DNA of 13,648 nucleotides. Origin: an uncultured Mollicutes bacterium. Lineage in GTDB: Bacteria; Bacillota_I; Bacilli_A; RFN20; CAG-826. A program made the translations under genes and the position numbers. The notes beneath the pieces were generated by a model. It searched no databases, had not been told where the DNA came from, and worked only from the letters and a program-made list of their open reading frames with translations. The stretch is taken from the NCBI GenBank assembly GCA_900545015.1, contig UQXJ01000034.1, forward strand, positions 1-13,648. The letters run 5' to 3'. Below are positions 6,881-13,637 of the stretch, piece after piece; position 1 is the first letter of the stretch; each line of letters begins with the position of its first letter.

Positions 6881-7291
6881 ATTATTATAACTTTAGGCAA
6901 AAAATAAATCTTGATTTAATGTAAATTTATTACAAATTCGTTAATTATTTTTGAAGACACATATGTTCTTAATAATCCAAAAAGATAATTTCTATAATTT
7001 TTTGCTATTTTTCATTACGTTTTTTCATACAAGATTGCTCCAAAACCTTCGTAAAATGTAAAAAATAACAAAATACGAATTCGTAAAATGTAATTTTATA
7101 CACAAAACGAATTCGTAAAATGTAAGTTTCTTAAAATTAATCACAATAATTTACTAGCTATACATCTTATTTTAGTTTAATTTGAGACATTAAATTTAGG
7201 TATCAAACTATGTTTTTTAAAATCATTTTCTAATTAATAATTTAATCTAAATAAGAAAAACTAGATTTAAGTAGTTAGTTTAATTTAGTAA
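6881..7291. other. 411-nt AT-rich gap between tracrRNA and exonuclease gene
   Basis: No convincing gene lies here. It is bounded by the tracrRNA terminator and the 3' end of the minus-strand exonuclease gene. It contains the three phased repeats at 7048-7125, a small dyad TGTAA-ATTTA-TTACA (6920-6934), and a related half-palindrome ACAAATTCGT (6932-6941). An imperfect AT-rich hairpin at about 7241-7270 lies just past the exonuclease stop but has no T-run, so I do not call it a terminator. Confidence 0.6.
7048..7125. repeat. Three 14-bp direct repeats with exact 32-bp period
   Basis: TTCGTAAAATGTAA occurs at 7048-7061, 7080-7093 and 7112-7125, each start 32 bp from the last. Copies two and three are extended to the left into palindromes, TACGAATTCGTA (7074-7085) and ACGAATTCGT (7107-7116); copy one lacks the left half. 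Sequence between the copies is not conserved. A 32-bp period is about three helical turns, so the sites would face the same side of the DNA, as protein-binding arrays do. Function is unknown. Confidence 0.85.
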
Positions 7292-8245
7292 TTACATATT
7301 TCTATCAATAAAATCTTTATAAGTAATAATCTCACCTGCATAATCGTATTTCATTTTACTCTTTACTAAATTAGCATCATCTTTATCAAAAACTATAAAG
7401 AAATTTGAGCCAGTAATGCGATCATAAATTACATATCCCTTGTTCTTAGCAAAAGATAAAATCTCTTTAAGCTCTTTAAGATTTTCTTGCATTTCTTGGC
7501 TTACAATAACTATCTTCCCTTTAAATTCATCTTTATCTATTAAATCCTTATCTAGTGTAAAAGCTTGTCGATATAACTCATGGCCTTTCTTTTGTAGGTT
7601 CTTTTTCTTATAAAATAAACTTCTTTCTATATTTTTTCTTTTAGTTTCTTTTAAGGTTTCTAAAGAGTTTACTTTTGACCTATTGCACATTTCAATTAGT
7701 TCATTGGGCTTAATATGAAATTCACAAATTAACGCTTTAAATACCAACATCGTTTTAACTGCATCATCGCAAGCCCTATGATCTTTTAATCCAACTAATT
7801 CACTTTCAGCCACTATTTTTTCAGCAACACATTCTAGTGATTTACCAAGCTTCTTTTCTTTATCAAGTTCCTTTAGAATTTTTTGAATATCATATGAATC
7901 AAAATTCATGATAGGCAGTTTATATCTATTACTATCTTTATTAAGAAAATTGATATCGTTACTTACAGAGTATCCAAATACCATCAAATTTTTAGATGTT
8001 AAAAGAGATTTAATCCTATCGTAAGAATCATAAAAAGGATAAAACTTTAAATATTCAGTTTCTGGATAAGTAAGTATTAAATCTTTTTGATGTGTTCGAT
8101 TAGTTAAATTAAATTTACATTCTGGATCAAAAAGAATATTAACTTTTCTTTTAATCTCAAATTTATCATTCGTTAATACATAACCGAATTCGCAAATTGC
8201 GCGATGTCCATCTGCACACTCAATGTCAAAAAATAAATAATCCAT
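7292..8245 (-). CDS. DnaQ-like DEDDh 3'-5' exonuclease with C-terminal BRCT-like domain
   Basis: This 317-residue protein begins with an RNase H-fold exonuclease domain (about 1-175). Motif Exo I is FFDIEC (Asp7, Glu9), Exo II is in GYSVSNDINFL (Asp97), and Exo III is DHRACDDA (His156, Asp161), so all four acidic residues and the DEDDh histidine are present. A charged helical linker (about 185-238) leads to residues 241-315, which have a BRCT pattern: FKGKIVIVS, an aliphatic helix, KGYVIYDRITGSNFFIVFD, then a closing helix. An exonuclease-BRCT pairing occurs in DNA polymerase III epsilon-like and DNA-repair proteins. The likely activity is 3' trimming of DNA or RNA; the substrate is not evident. 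The ATG overlaps the TAA of the upstream protease gene (TAATG), and no strong ribosome site is seen, so translation is probably coupled. Confidence 0.85.
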   Translation of the reverse strand: MDYLFFDIECADGHRAICEFGYVLTNDKFEIKRKVNILFDPECKFNLTNRTHQKDLILTYPETEYLKFYPFYDSYDRIKSLLTSKNLMVFGYSVSNDINFLNKDSNRYKLPIMNFDSYDIQKILKELDKEKKLGKSLECVAEKIVAESELVGLKDHRACDDAVKTMLVFKALICEFHIKPNELIEMCNRSKVNSLETLKETKRKNIERSLFYKKKNLQKKGHELYRQAFTLDKDLIDKDEFKGKIVIVSQEMQENLKELKEILSFAKNKGYVIYDRITGSNFFIVFDKDDANLVKSKMKYDYAGEIITYKDFIDRNM

Positions 8246-9567
8246 TATATTGTCTCACTTTCTTCAAAATTTTTAAGTATATCTTCTATCTCAATTTTTG
8301 ATAACTTTTCTTTTTCTTTTAAGTTATTATATATGGTTTTTGCGAGCTTTTTATTTGATTCAATCAAAGATTTTGCATTTTCAAGCGCTTCATTTAGAAG
8401 ATTAGTATGGATGTTTTCAACCTCCTCAAGTCTTCTTTCTGACATAGTACTTTCTCCGCGAGAAAATCTTCCACCATTAATACAAATAGGCATCTTATCA
8501 AATCCAAATGCGCCTATATTAATCATTTGAGATATAATAGCTTTTGCTTTGTTCACGTCATTGCTTGACCCAGAACTAATATCTCCACACATAATTTCTT
8601 CAGCTGCTAAACCTCCTAATATTGTAGTTAGTTTTCTTTTAAGATTATTTTTAGTTATCTTTTCATTTTCTATATTTTCTTTTTCAAAGTGTACATGCCC
8701 TTGAATATTCCCGTATCTTTCAGTGGATATAGAACCTACCAAACCACTCATCTTATACTCTATTATAAAATGCCCAATTTCATGATAACAGGTGATATCA
8801 TCTGGACCATTTTTTGATTTTTTCTTAATCTCTTGAAATAAAACAACAGGTATATTTCTTTCAAAATCAGAAACAGTGATTTTATCTATTTCTTGTGTAG
8901 CACAATCTATAATCGTTTCATTGATTAATGTTTTAATATCAGCTCCAGAAAAATCAGTAGTCTTAAGTGCAAGTAAACGAGTATTTATTTCATCTAAATT
9001 ACTATTTTTCTTTAAATAATACTCAAATATAGCTTGTCTATCCGATGTGTTTGGCATTTCGATTGTTATTCTTTTATCCATTCTACCGCTTCTCATTAAA
9101 GCAGAAGGAAGCATTGACTTATAATTTGTTGTTGCAATAACTAACACACCTTCACTAGAAGAAATGCCATCAATTTCAGAAAGCAGAGTTTTAGTAATCT
9201 TTCTTGAATAATCAGAAGTAAATTCATCTGTCATTACAAGTTCATCAAATTCATCTATGAAAATAATTGATGGTGAGCTCTTTCTTGCTTCAGCAAAAAG
9301 TTCTTTTATAGATTTAACTACTTTCGATTCTGTTTCATATTCATCAACTTCAAGTTGATAAAATGGCGCACCGCTTTCACAAGCTATTGCTTTGGCAAAC
9401 ATTGTTTTACCAACACCAGGTTGGCCTGATAAAATTAATCCTTTTGGTATATACGCTCCCATCCTTGCATATTTGTCATGATTCTTTAAGATTTCTATTA
9501 TCTTTCTAGCTTCAATTTTTTCTTCTTCATATCCTGCAATATCTTTTAAGCATATCTTTTCAAACAT
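8245..9567 (-). CDS. Soluble FtsH-like AAA+ ATPase / M41 zinc metalloprotease
   Basis: This 440-residue protein covers the AAA+ and peptidase parts of FtsH but starts directly at the ATPase domain (LKDIAGYEEEK), with no transmembrane segments; FtsH itself is typically over 600 residues with two N-terminal anchors. Motifs: Walker A GQPGVGKT (48-55), Walker B IIFIDEFDEL (101-110), sensor-1 ATTN (145-148), arginine fingers Arg159/Arg162, sensor-2 region DFSGAD (205-210), zinc site HEIGH (262-266), and a likely third ligand Asp337 in SSGSSND. The usual FVG pore loop is absent; the same stretch reads VDEYETESKVV and is about four residues shorter. This suggests an altered or lost threading function or a different substrate. 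The start is supported by AGGAGG 8 nt upstream (9576-9581). It likely acts in the cytosol together with the coupled exonuclease. Confidence 0.9.
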   Translation of the reverse strand: MFEKICLKDIAGYEEEKIEARKIIEILKNHDKYARMGAYIPKGLILSGQPGVGKTMFAKAIACESGAPFYQLEVDEYETESKVVKSIKELFAEARKSSPSIIFIDEFDELVMTDEFTSDYSRKITKTLLSEIDGISSSEGVLVIATTNYKSMLPSALMRSGRMDKRITIEMPNTSDRQAIFEYYLKKNSNLDEINTRLLALKTTDFSGADIKTLINETIIDCATQEIDKITVSDFERNIPVVLFQEIKKKSKNGPDDITCYHEIGHFIIEYKMSGLVGSISTERYGNIQGHVHFEKENIENEKITKNNLKRKLTTILGGLAAEEIMCGDISSGSSNDVNKAKAIISQMINIGAFGFDKMPICINGGRFSRGESTMSERRLEEVENIHTNLLNEALENAKSLIESNKKLAKTIYNNLKEKEKLSKIEIEDILKNFEESETI

Positions 9568-9673
9568 ATTATTAACCTCCTAATTTATTTGTTGTTCTTT
9601 TAATAAAACTATTTTTAAATCAGCATATTTAAGAACAAATTAAATATAATCTTTGTAAGTTAACATATGTTGT

Positions 9674-9696
9674 TTTGTGATGTTATAGGTCACAAA
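9674..9696. promoter_or_regulatory. Dyad upstream of the protease-exonuclease pair (possible operator)
   Basis: TTTGTGA (9674-9680) and TCACAAA (9690-9696) are perfect inverted 7-bp arms around 9 nt, between the regulator gene's terminator and the protease start about 107 nt away. No T-run follows on either strand, so it is more likely a protein-binding site than a terminator. A small palindrome AACATATGTT (9662-9671) adjoins it. No clear promoter pair was found in this gap. Confidence 0.4.
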
Positions 9697-9700
9697 TATG

Positions 9701-9725
9701 AAAAAGGCCTACAATTTAAGTAGGC
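9701..9725 (-). terminator. Terminator of the small regulator gene, containing its stop codon
   Basis: On the minus strand GCCTAC (9725-9720), 7-nt loop, GTAGGC (9712-9707), then C and TTTTT (9705-9701). The gene's TAG stop (9711-9709) is inside the descending arm of the stem, so a ribosome finishing translation would cover the hairpin. Confidence 0.65.
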
Positions 9726-9948
9726 ACTCTCTCAATTCGAGTCTATTAATTAAGTAGATGAACAGTGAAAGTTTCATCTCACATGAATTATTTAGCATTC
9801 TTGAAAAATATTCTCGAGATATTCCGAGTTCATCTGCAAGAGTACTTTGAGTAACTCCATATTTGTGTTTATCTTTAATAGTTTCACGAATTTCTTCTAA
9901 GACACGCTCACAAAGCACGTAAGAAGAGTTAGAGCAATCATGTTTCAT
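9709..9948 (-). CDS. Small Cro/C1-type helix-turn-helix regulator
   Basis: This 79-residue protein is mostly a DNA-binding domain. A helical N-terminal part (about 1-30) precedes GVTQSTLADELG (31-42) and the likely recognition helix SREYFSRMLNN (44-54), the usual XRE layout, then one more hydrophobic helix. The ATG at 9948 is chosen over an upstream in-frame ATG at 9990 because AGGAGG lies exactly 8 nt before it, while the upstream ATG has no good site and would translate through the 14-bp palindrome. The longer form would add CxxC-like cysteines (FCNNCYAEE), which I think are incidental. Its leader palindrome suggests autoregulation. The genes it controls are unknown; the protease-exonuclease pair immediately downstream is the obvious candidate. 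Confidence 0.72.
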   Translation of the reverse strand: MKHDCSNSSYVLCERVLEEIRETIKDKHKYGVTQSTLADELGISREYFSRMLNNSCEMKLSLFIYLINRLELRECLLKL

Positions 9949-9956
9949 TAGCAATC

Positions 9957-9962
9957 CCTCCT
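9957..9962 (-). promoter_or_regulatory. Strong ribosome binding site deciding the regulator's start
   Basis: AGGAGG on the minus strand, 8 nt before the ATG at 9948. It fixes the start as the inner Met and not the ATG at 9990. Confidence 0.75.
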
Positions 9963-9966
9963 CCGC

Positions 9967-9980
9967 GTAACAATTGTTAC
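9967..9980. promoter_or_regulatory. Perfect 14-bp palindrome, candidate operator of the regulator
   Basis: GTAACAATTGTTAC is fully self-complementary and ends 4 nt from the AGGAGG ribosome site of the HTH gene. Its position in the leader of a Cro/C1-type gene is typical for an autoregulatory operator. It could also act in RNA by hairpin formation near the ribosome site. No second exact copy is seen in the window. Confidence 0.55.
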
Positions 9981-10012
9981 AAAAGTTCATGCCTCTAATT
10001 GCTAAATTAATT

Positions 10013-10168
10013 CTAACTTTCTGTGAATTCTTTTACAATAGATTCCAACGTGTCCTTTTCATAGGTAATTATCAAATTAAACATATCAAGCATTTTATCA
10101 ACATATTTTGTTTTATGGTCTTTTTCTTCTACAACTAAATTTGCATTTATAATTAAGTGTATAAGTCA
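10013..10168 (-). other. In-frame continuation of the DUF5677-like gene beyond its TGA
   Basis: After the TGA (10168-10166) the same frame stays open for 50 codons and ends in TAG (10015-10013). The translation (LIHLIINANLVV..., KMLDMFNLIITYEKD...) is helical and charged, like the upstream protein, and carries no further stops. It looks like the true C-terminus of the gene. A TGG to TGA change would explain it, as would stop-codon readthrough. I see no selenocysteine-type hairpin with confidence. Confidence 0.6.
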
Positions 10169-11572
10169 CGAAAATACTTCTTTTATTGCCATATGGGCGA
10201 AAAATTTTGATATTCCAGGACTTGAATTAAAATTATATCCACTAGCATGATTCATATCTTTGGATAATTCATATAAATTAAGCCACTCTTTTCCAAAATC
10301 ATTTTGGAAAAGTTCATTAACAACTGATTTGACTATTTTATTATAATTTTTACAATCTTTAGGATTTAGAAAGTATAAACTATTCTTTCTCATTTCTTGC
10401 TCAAACTCTTCAAACGAGGAGATATTGTATTTATCTTTATAATATGAATTATATAAATCGCGTAATTCTGAAGAAGAATCTATGTTTTTAAAACCTGTTG
10501 CCTTAAAACGCTCTATTAATTGCAATTTTGATGAAAGAGCAAATGCTCTTTTAAGCGTTAAAAATTCACTTGAATTTTCAACTAAATTTATCATTGCATG
10601 TACACTTGAAAATTCTACAAATGACTTAAATTTACTAATTACTTGTTCATTATATCCTAACGATTCACAAAGCATCATATCTTTGACTAAAGATTTTATA
10701 GTATCAAAATAAAAATATAAAAATCCATCGTTGCCATTTTTAAGAACGCATAAGTCTTTTTCAAGTAGTTCAAAACCACATGATACCTGGTTTATATTAT
10801 TTACATTATTTATAAGAAATGGATTTTTTAAAAAATCATCTTTAAAACTATATGTGTTTTTGTCAATAAAATCTGGTTTATAAGATTCTAAATAATTAGC
10901 AACGTGAAGAAGAACAAACTCAACATGAGTTTGCCTAAGTTCTTGTATTGCTCTTTCTTCCTTGCTTGAATCGTTAAATCTTGGATGAGTCATTATTGAA
11001 AAGAATTCATATGTTTTAATTTCTCGTTCATTAAAAATATCATATTTATATAGTAAACTTTTAAAATCTATATTATCTTTCAATTTCTTTTTTAAATACA
11101 TTTTCGGATCATAATAATATCTTACCCTAGTTTTAAGTTCCTTTTTTGTACAATTATAATAATCGCAAAGTAATTTCATTGCTTCATCATAATTCTTTTT
11201 AGCATCAACAATAACCGGCTGATTTGTTTGTTTAAACCATGCTTTAAAATCTTGATATTCAACGATTGCATAATGCTTTCTAAAAATCTTTTGTTGCGCT
11301 TCAGAAATGTCACCTTTATTAAGCATTTTCAAAATAACAAATGCTTCTAATATAGCCCTAGCATTATTATCAATTCCGACACTAGCAAAATTATTATCTA
11401 AAATATTAATCACTATACTTAAAGCATTGCTCATAATATCGCTATTAACAGCATAATAAAGATAGTCCCAATCGCTTAAGTTTGGATTATTAAATTTTTT
11501 TAAAATATCAACATCATACTTTTTAAAAGTTTCGTATAAATTTTCAAGATTAAGTTCTTTGTTTTCATTCAT
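10166..11572 (-). CDS. Helical protein resembling DUF5677, two similar halves, C-terminus cut by TGA
   Basis: The frame gives 468 residues before TGA, about 519 if the in-frame continuation is included. It is almost all alpha-helical, with no signal peptide or membrane segment. Residues 43-84 (SDIMSNALSIV, then ARAILEAFVILKML) resemble the opening of DUF5677-type proteins, uncharacterised helical proteins found across bacteria, though I cannot confirm this without a search. A TYEFFSIMTHP motif (187-197) and a similar LYELSKDMNHA motif (433-443) share Y-x-(F/L)-(F/S) then S/D-M-x-H, suggesting an internal duplication with a histidine in each half. AGGA lies about 12 nt before the ATG. The HTH-membrane gene ends 57 nt upstream with no terminator between, so the two may be co-transcribed. 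Function is not known, and the TGA may make this a pseudogene. Confidence 0.65.
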   Translation of the reverse strand: MNENKELNLENLYETFKKYDVDILKKFNNPNLSDWDYLYYAVNSDIMSNALSIVINILDNNFASVGIDNNARAILEAFVILKMLNKGDISEAQQKIFRKHYAIVEYQDFKAWFKQTNQPVIVDAKKNYDEAMKLLCDYYNCTKKELKTRVRYYYDPKMYLKKKLKDNIDFKSLLYKYDIFNEREIKTYEFFSIMTHPRFNDSSKEERAIQELRQTHVEFVLLHVANYLESYKPDFIDKNTYSFKDDFLKNPFLINNVNNINQVSCGFELLEKDLCVLKNGNDGFLYFYFDTIKSLVKDMMLCESLGYNEQVISKFKSFVEFSSVHAMINLVENSSEFLTLKRAFALSSKLQLIERFKATGFKNIDSSSELRDLYNSYYKDKYNISSFEEFEQEMRKNSLYFLNPKDCKNYNKIVKSVVNELFQNDFGKEWLNLYELSKDMNHASGYNFNSSPGISKFFAHMAIKEVFS

Positions 11573-11628
11573 GATTATTTTTTTCCTTTTATAAAACGCC
11601 GCAAAACTCCATTATTTTTCTGCTAGTA

Positions 11629-12537
11629 TTAAAGTATAAATGCATAATATTCACTATTATTACGCTTTAAAACAAATGGAAAAGCAAAAGCACCAAAAAT
11701 AGAAGATAGTGACATTGCAAAAATAAATGAACAGCAGCCTATTAAGAATGAACAAATTGCAAAAATAATTTTCATGCCAATAAGCCAAGCAAACCCATCA
11801 AGTGACCAACTAAAAATTAAACCTGGAAATTTGATTGTTAATCTTAAGCAATATTCAAAAATATCAGCAATGAATGAATTTGAAATTATACAATAAACTG
11901 CAGCAAATACTCCGTATCCTATAAGCAAACTATATAGAGTTCCAAGTGCCCAGTGGCAAATCCATGGATTTAAAATGAATACCGCTAACGCAATTCCTAA
12001 AGCAAGCAATCCGCTAAAAATACCCCAACCAAAACATACTCTTTCACCATGTTTTTTACTTATTCTATGTTGTTCTTCAATTATTCTTGCTTCTTCTCTT
12101 TTTTTAATTTCATAGCACTCTTTATGATAGAAATCTTTACCATCAGGCACCTTTTTATGAAGTCTTCCCGTTTTTACCGTTTTAAAAGCATCAACTGAAA
12201 TTAAATCCTTTTCTTCAATAGGCTTACCACATCTTTTACATCTTGGTAAATCTGCTGTACGAATAATTATTGTTTCCTTTTCTACTTGCGGAGCAGGTGG
12301 AGGAGTTACAACTACTTCCTTCTCCTTATTATGAATGGTCTCTTCTTTACTAAGTAAATCATCAATCGAACACTCAAATATTTTGGCAAGTTGTTTTAAC
12401 GTTGCAATATCAGGTTCATTAGTATCCGCTTCCCATTTACTAATTGTTTGGAATGCAACATTCATTTGGCTTGCGAGGTCTTTTTGAGTAAGACCTTTTT
12501 CAGTCCTTAATTTTTTAATCCTTTGACCAAGTGTCAT
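11629..12537 (-). CDS. Membrane-anchored XRE-type regulator with zinc-binding Cys/His motif
   Basis: This 302-residue protein has an N-terminal Cro/C1 helix-turn-helix (about residues 5-60: LGQRIKKLRTEKGLTQKDLA, then FQTISKWEADTNEPD). A Pro-rich linker follows, then CKRCGKPI (about 100-107) paired with FYHKEC (about 136-141), a CxxC...HxxC zinc knuckle. A basic helix leads to about four hydrophobic segments (roughly 169-190, 197-220, 239-262, 264-291). DNA-binding and membrane parts in one chain suggest a regulator held at the membrane. The ATG at 12537 is preferred over the one at 12543 because AGAGG (12546-12550) lies 8 nt before the former and only 2 nt before the latter. Five or more Trp codons, all TGG, support the standard genetic code. 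The signal sensed is unknown. Confidence 0.85.
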   Translation of the reverse strand: MTLGQRIKKLRTEKGLTQKDLASQMNVAFQTISKWEADTNEPDIATLKQLAKIFECSIDDLLSKEETIHNKEKEVVVTPPPAPQVEKETIIIRTADLPRCKRCGKPIEEKDLISVDAFKTVKTGRLHKKVPDGKDFYHKECYEIKKREEARIIEEQHRISKKHGERVCFGWGIFSGLLALGIALAVFILNPWICHWALGTLYSLLIGYGVFAAVYCIISNSFIADIFEYCLRLTIKFPGLIFSWSLDGFAWLIGMKIIFAICSFLIGCCSFIFAMSLSSIFGAFAFPFVLKRNNSEYYAFIL

Positions 12538-12612
12538 TTTCATTACCTCTTTTCTTAAATATTTTCACTGAATCGGCGATTTATTTAAATAACCTACAAG
12601 GGGAATTTGATA

Positions 12613-12732
12613 ATGAAAAAGGCGAATTTCTTGTTTTTAAAGGTTTTTTTACCTTATTTCTTCACTAATTCGATGAAATTTAAAAAAGATACTTCATTTT
12701 TAAATTATTATACCAAACATAAAAATATATAA
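12613..12732 (+). CDS. Possible 39-residue plus-strand peptide
   Basis: A short frame starting ATGAAAAAGGCG has AGGGG about 10 nt upstream and encodes KK followed by a hydrophobic stretch (FLFLKVFLPYFF) and a basic tail. It runs against the neighbouring genes and covers the predicted promoter of the membrane HTH gene. Without homologs it may be chance; AT-rich spacers often give such frames. It is listed because ribosome site, Lys-rich start and hydrophobic core occur together. Confidence 0.15.
   Translation: MKKANFLFLKVFLPYFFTNSMKFKKDTSFLNYYTKHKNI
12707..12715 (-). promoter_or_regulatory. Extended -10 promoter for the membrane HTH gene
   Basis: The minus strand reads TGG-TATAAT (12715-12707), a perfect extended -10. 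The predicted start near 12700 leaves an untranslated leader of about 160 nt before the ATG at 12537. No good -35 is visible, which extended -10 promoters tolerate. The leader contains a small AAGGT/ACCTT hairpin without a T-run. Confidence 0.45.
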
Positions 12733-12788
12733 ATTAGTTAATTTATGTCTTAAAAAAGTAAATTGAATAGTAAAGTAAATTGAAAACA

Positions 12789-13454
12789 TTATTTTGAATT
12801 CACTAAGTTATAAGAAATTTCAATTAACTCCATAACTTCTTCATCGCTTAAAGTATCATCTAAAATGATGGATGCCCAATATTTTTTATTCATGTGATAA
12901 GCAGGATAAATTCCTTCTTCTATCTTATATCCATTATTATCGTTTGCTAGTTTTAAATTCATTACTTCGATTTCTTCTTTTAAGTCTCCAATTATTTTAT
13001 TTTTAGGAAGATTCATAATCATTCCAAACCATTTTTTATTGCTTTTATTTCTAAAAACACCAAATCCAGGTGATGAAGCAAATAAAAACTCAGGATCGAT
13101 ATCATATTTTTCTTTAATTTTATTAGTAATTCTATTCGATTGAGAAAAAATAAATATTACTTTTTCGAAGCATTTATTTCTAATGTCAACAAGAATACCT
13201 CTACATTCTTCTTTTAATTCACCAACAAAATTACCAACGACTTCCATATCAATTTGTTTAAATTCATCGTTAAAATTTACATCGATTAATCTAGCATTTA
13301 TCTTCTTATTTTTAATTTCAACTACAAGTTCAAAATCATTATTTGGTAGCTTCTTTTTATATAAAAATTCATCATTAGCAAAAGAAAATCCATAAGCGCT
13401 TAACTTATTTTCATTAACTTTATATCTATCAAAAACTTCATTTACGAGCTTCAT
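12789..13454 (-). CDS. MmcQ/YjbR-family protein
   Basis: This 221-residue protein matches the MmcQ/YjbR family, small proteins with a CyaY-like fold often labelled DNA-binding although their function is poorly known. The family signature is at the C-terminus: AYHMNKKYWASIILDDTLSDEEVMELIEISYNLV (about 184-217). The N-terminal part matches the longer family members, with QSNRITNKIKEKYDIDPEFLF, SSPGFGVFRN and KKWFGMIMN (about 124-168). It appears complete. The ribosome site is weak (GAAAG). A strong extended -10 promoter lies about 40 nt upstream, so it is probably transcribed alone. It shows no evident link to the CRISPR or protease genes. Confidence 0.85.
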   Translation of the reverse strand: MKLVNEVFDRYKVNENKLSAYGFSFANDEFLYKKKLPNNDFELVVEIKNKKINARLIDVNFNDEFKQIDMEVVGNFVGELKEECRGILVDIRNKCFEKVIFIFSQSNRITNKIKEKYDIDPEFLFASSPGFGVFRNKSNKKWFGMIMNLPKNKIIGDLKEEIEVMNLKLANDNNGYKIEEGIYPAYHMNKKYWASIILDDTLSDEEVMELIEISYNLVNSK

Positions 13455-13496
13455 AGTTTTTACTTTTCTTTCTTTTAATTATATTTTTATAGAACT

Positions 13497-13505
13497 ATTA
13501 TAGCA
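13497..13505 (-). promoter_or_regulatory. Extended -10 promoter of the MmcQ/YjbR gene
   Basis: The minus strand reads TGC-TATAAT (13505-13497), a perfect extended -10, with a predicted start near 13490, about 36 nt before the ATG at 13454. No convincing -35 is visible. Confidence 0.6.
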
Positions 13506-13607
13506 AAAACCTTGCAAAACTCACATTATTTTTAAAAATTTCACTATTTAGTTGATTTTTAACGAGTTTTTTCGATTATCAATTAGTAAAAAGGGTCAAT
13601 TGTAAAT

Positions 13608-13637
13608 GTAAAGTCCGTTTTGAGTAAAGTCCGTTTT
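13608..13637. repeat. Two tandem copies of GTAAAGTCCGTTTT at the window edge
   Basis: Exact 14-bp copies lie at 13608-13621 and 13624-13637, a 16-bp period, 11 nt from the end of the window. The stretch may be the start of a longer repeat outside the window. Function unknown. Confidence 0.7.

Noticed and set aside
6963..7061. 32-residue plus-strand frame (MFLIIQKDN...)
   Set aside because: No ribosome site, low-complexity AT-rich translation, and its end falls in the first phased repeat.
7241..7270. Terminator for the protease-exonuclease operon
   Set aside because: The inverted repeat AATCTA/TAGATT is imperfect and no T-run follows on the minus strand.
9674..9696. CRP-type binding site
   Set aside because: The TGTGA/TCACA arms are separated by 9 nt here, not the 6 nt of CRP sites.
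10166..10168. Genetic code with TGA as tryptophan
   Set aside because: All Trp codons I checked in cas1, cas9 and the membrane HTH gene are TGG, long frames are intact under the standard code, and cas2 ends in TGA at the expected length.
12757..12784. Direct repeat AGTAAATTGAA (two copies, 17-bp period)
   Set aside because: Short and AT-rich in an AT-rich spacer; likely chance or simple slippage.
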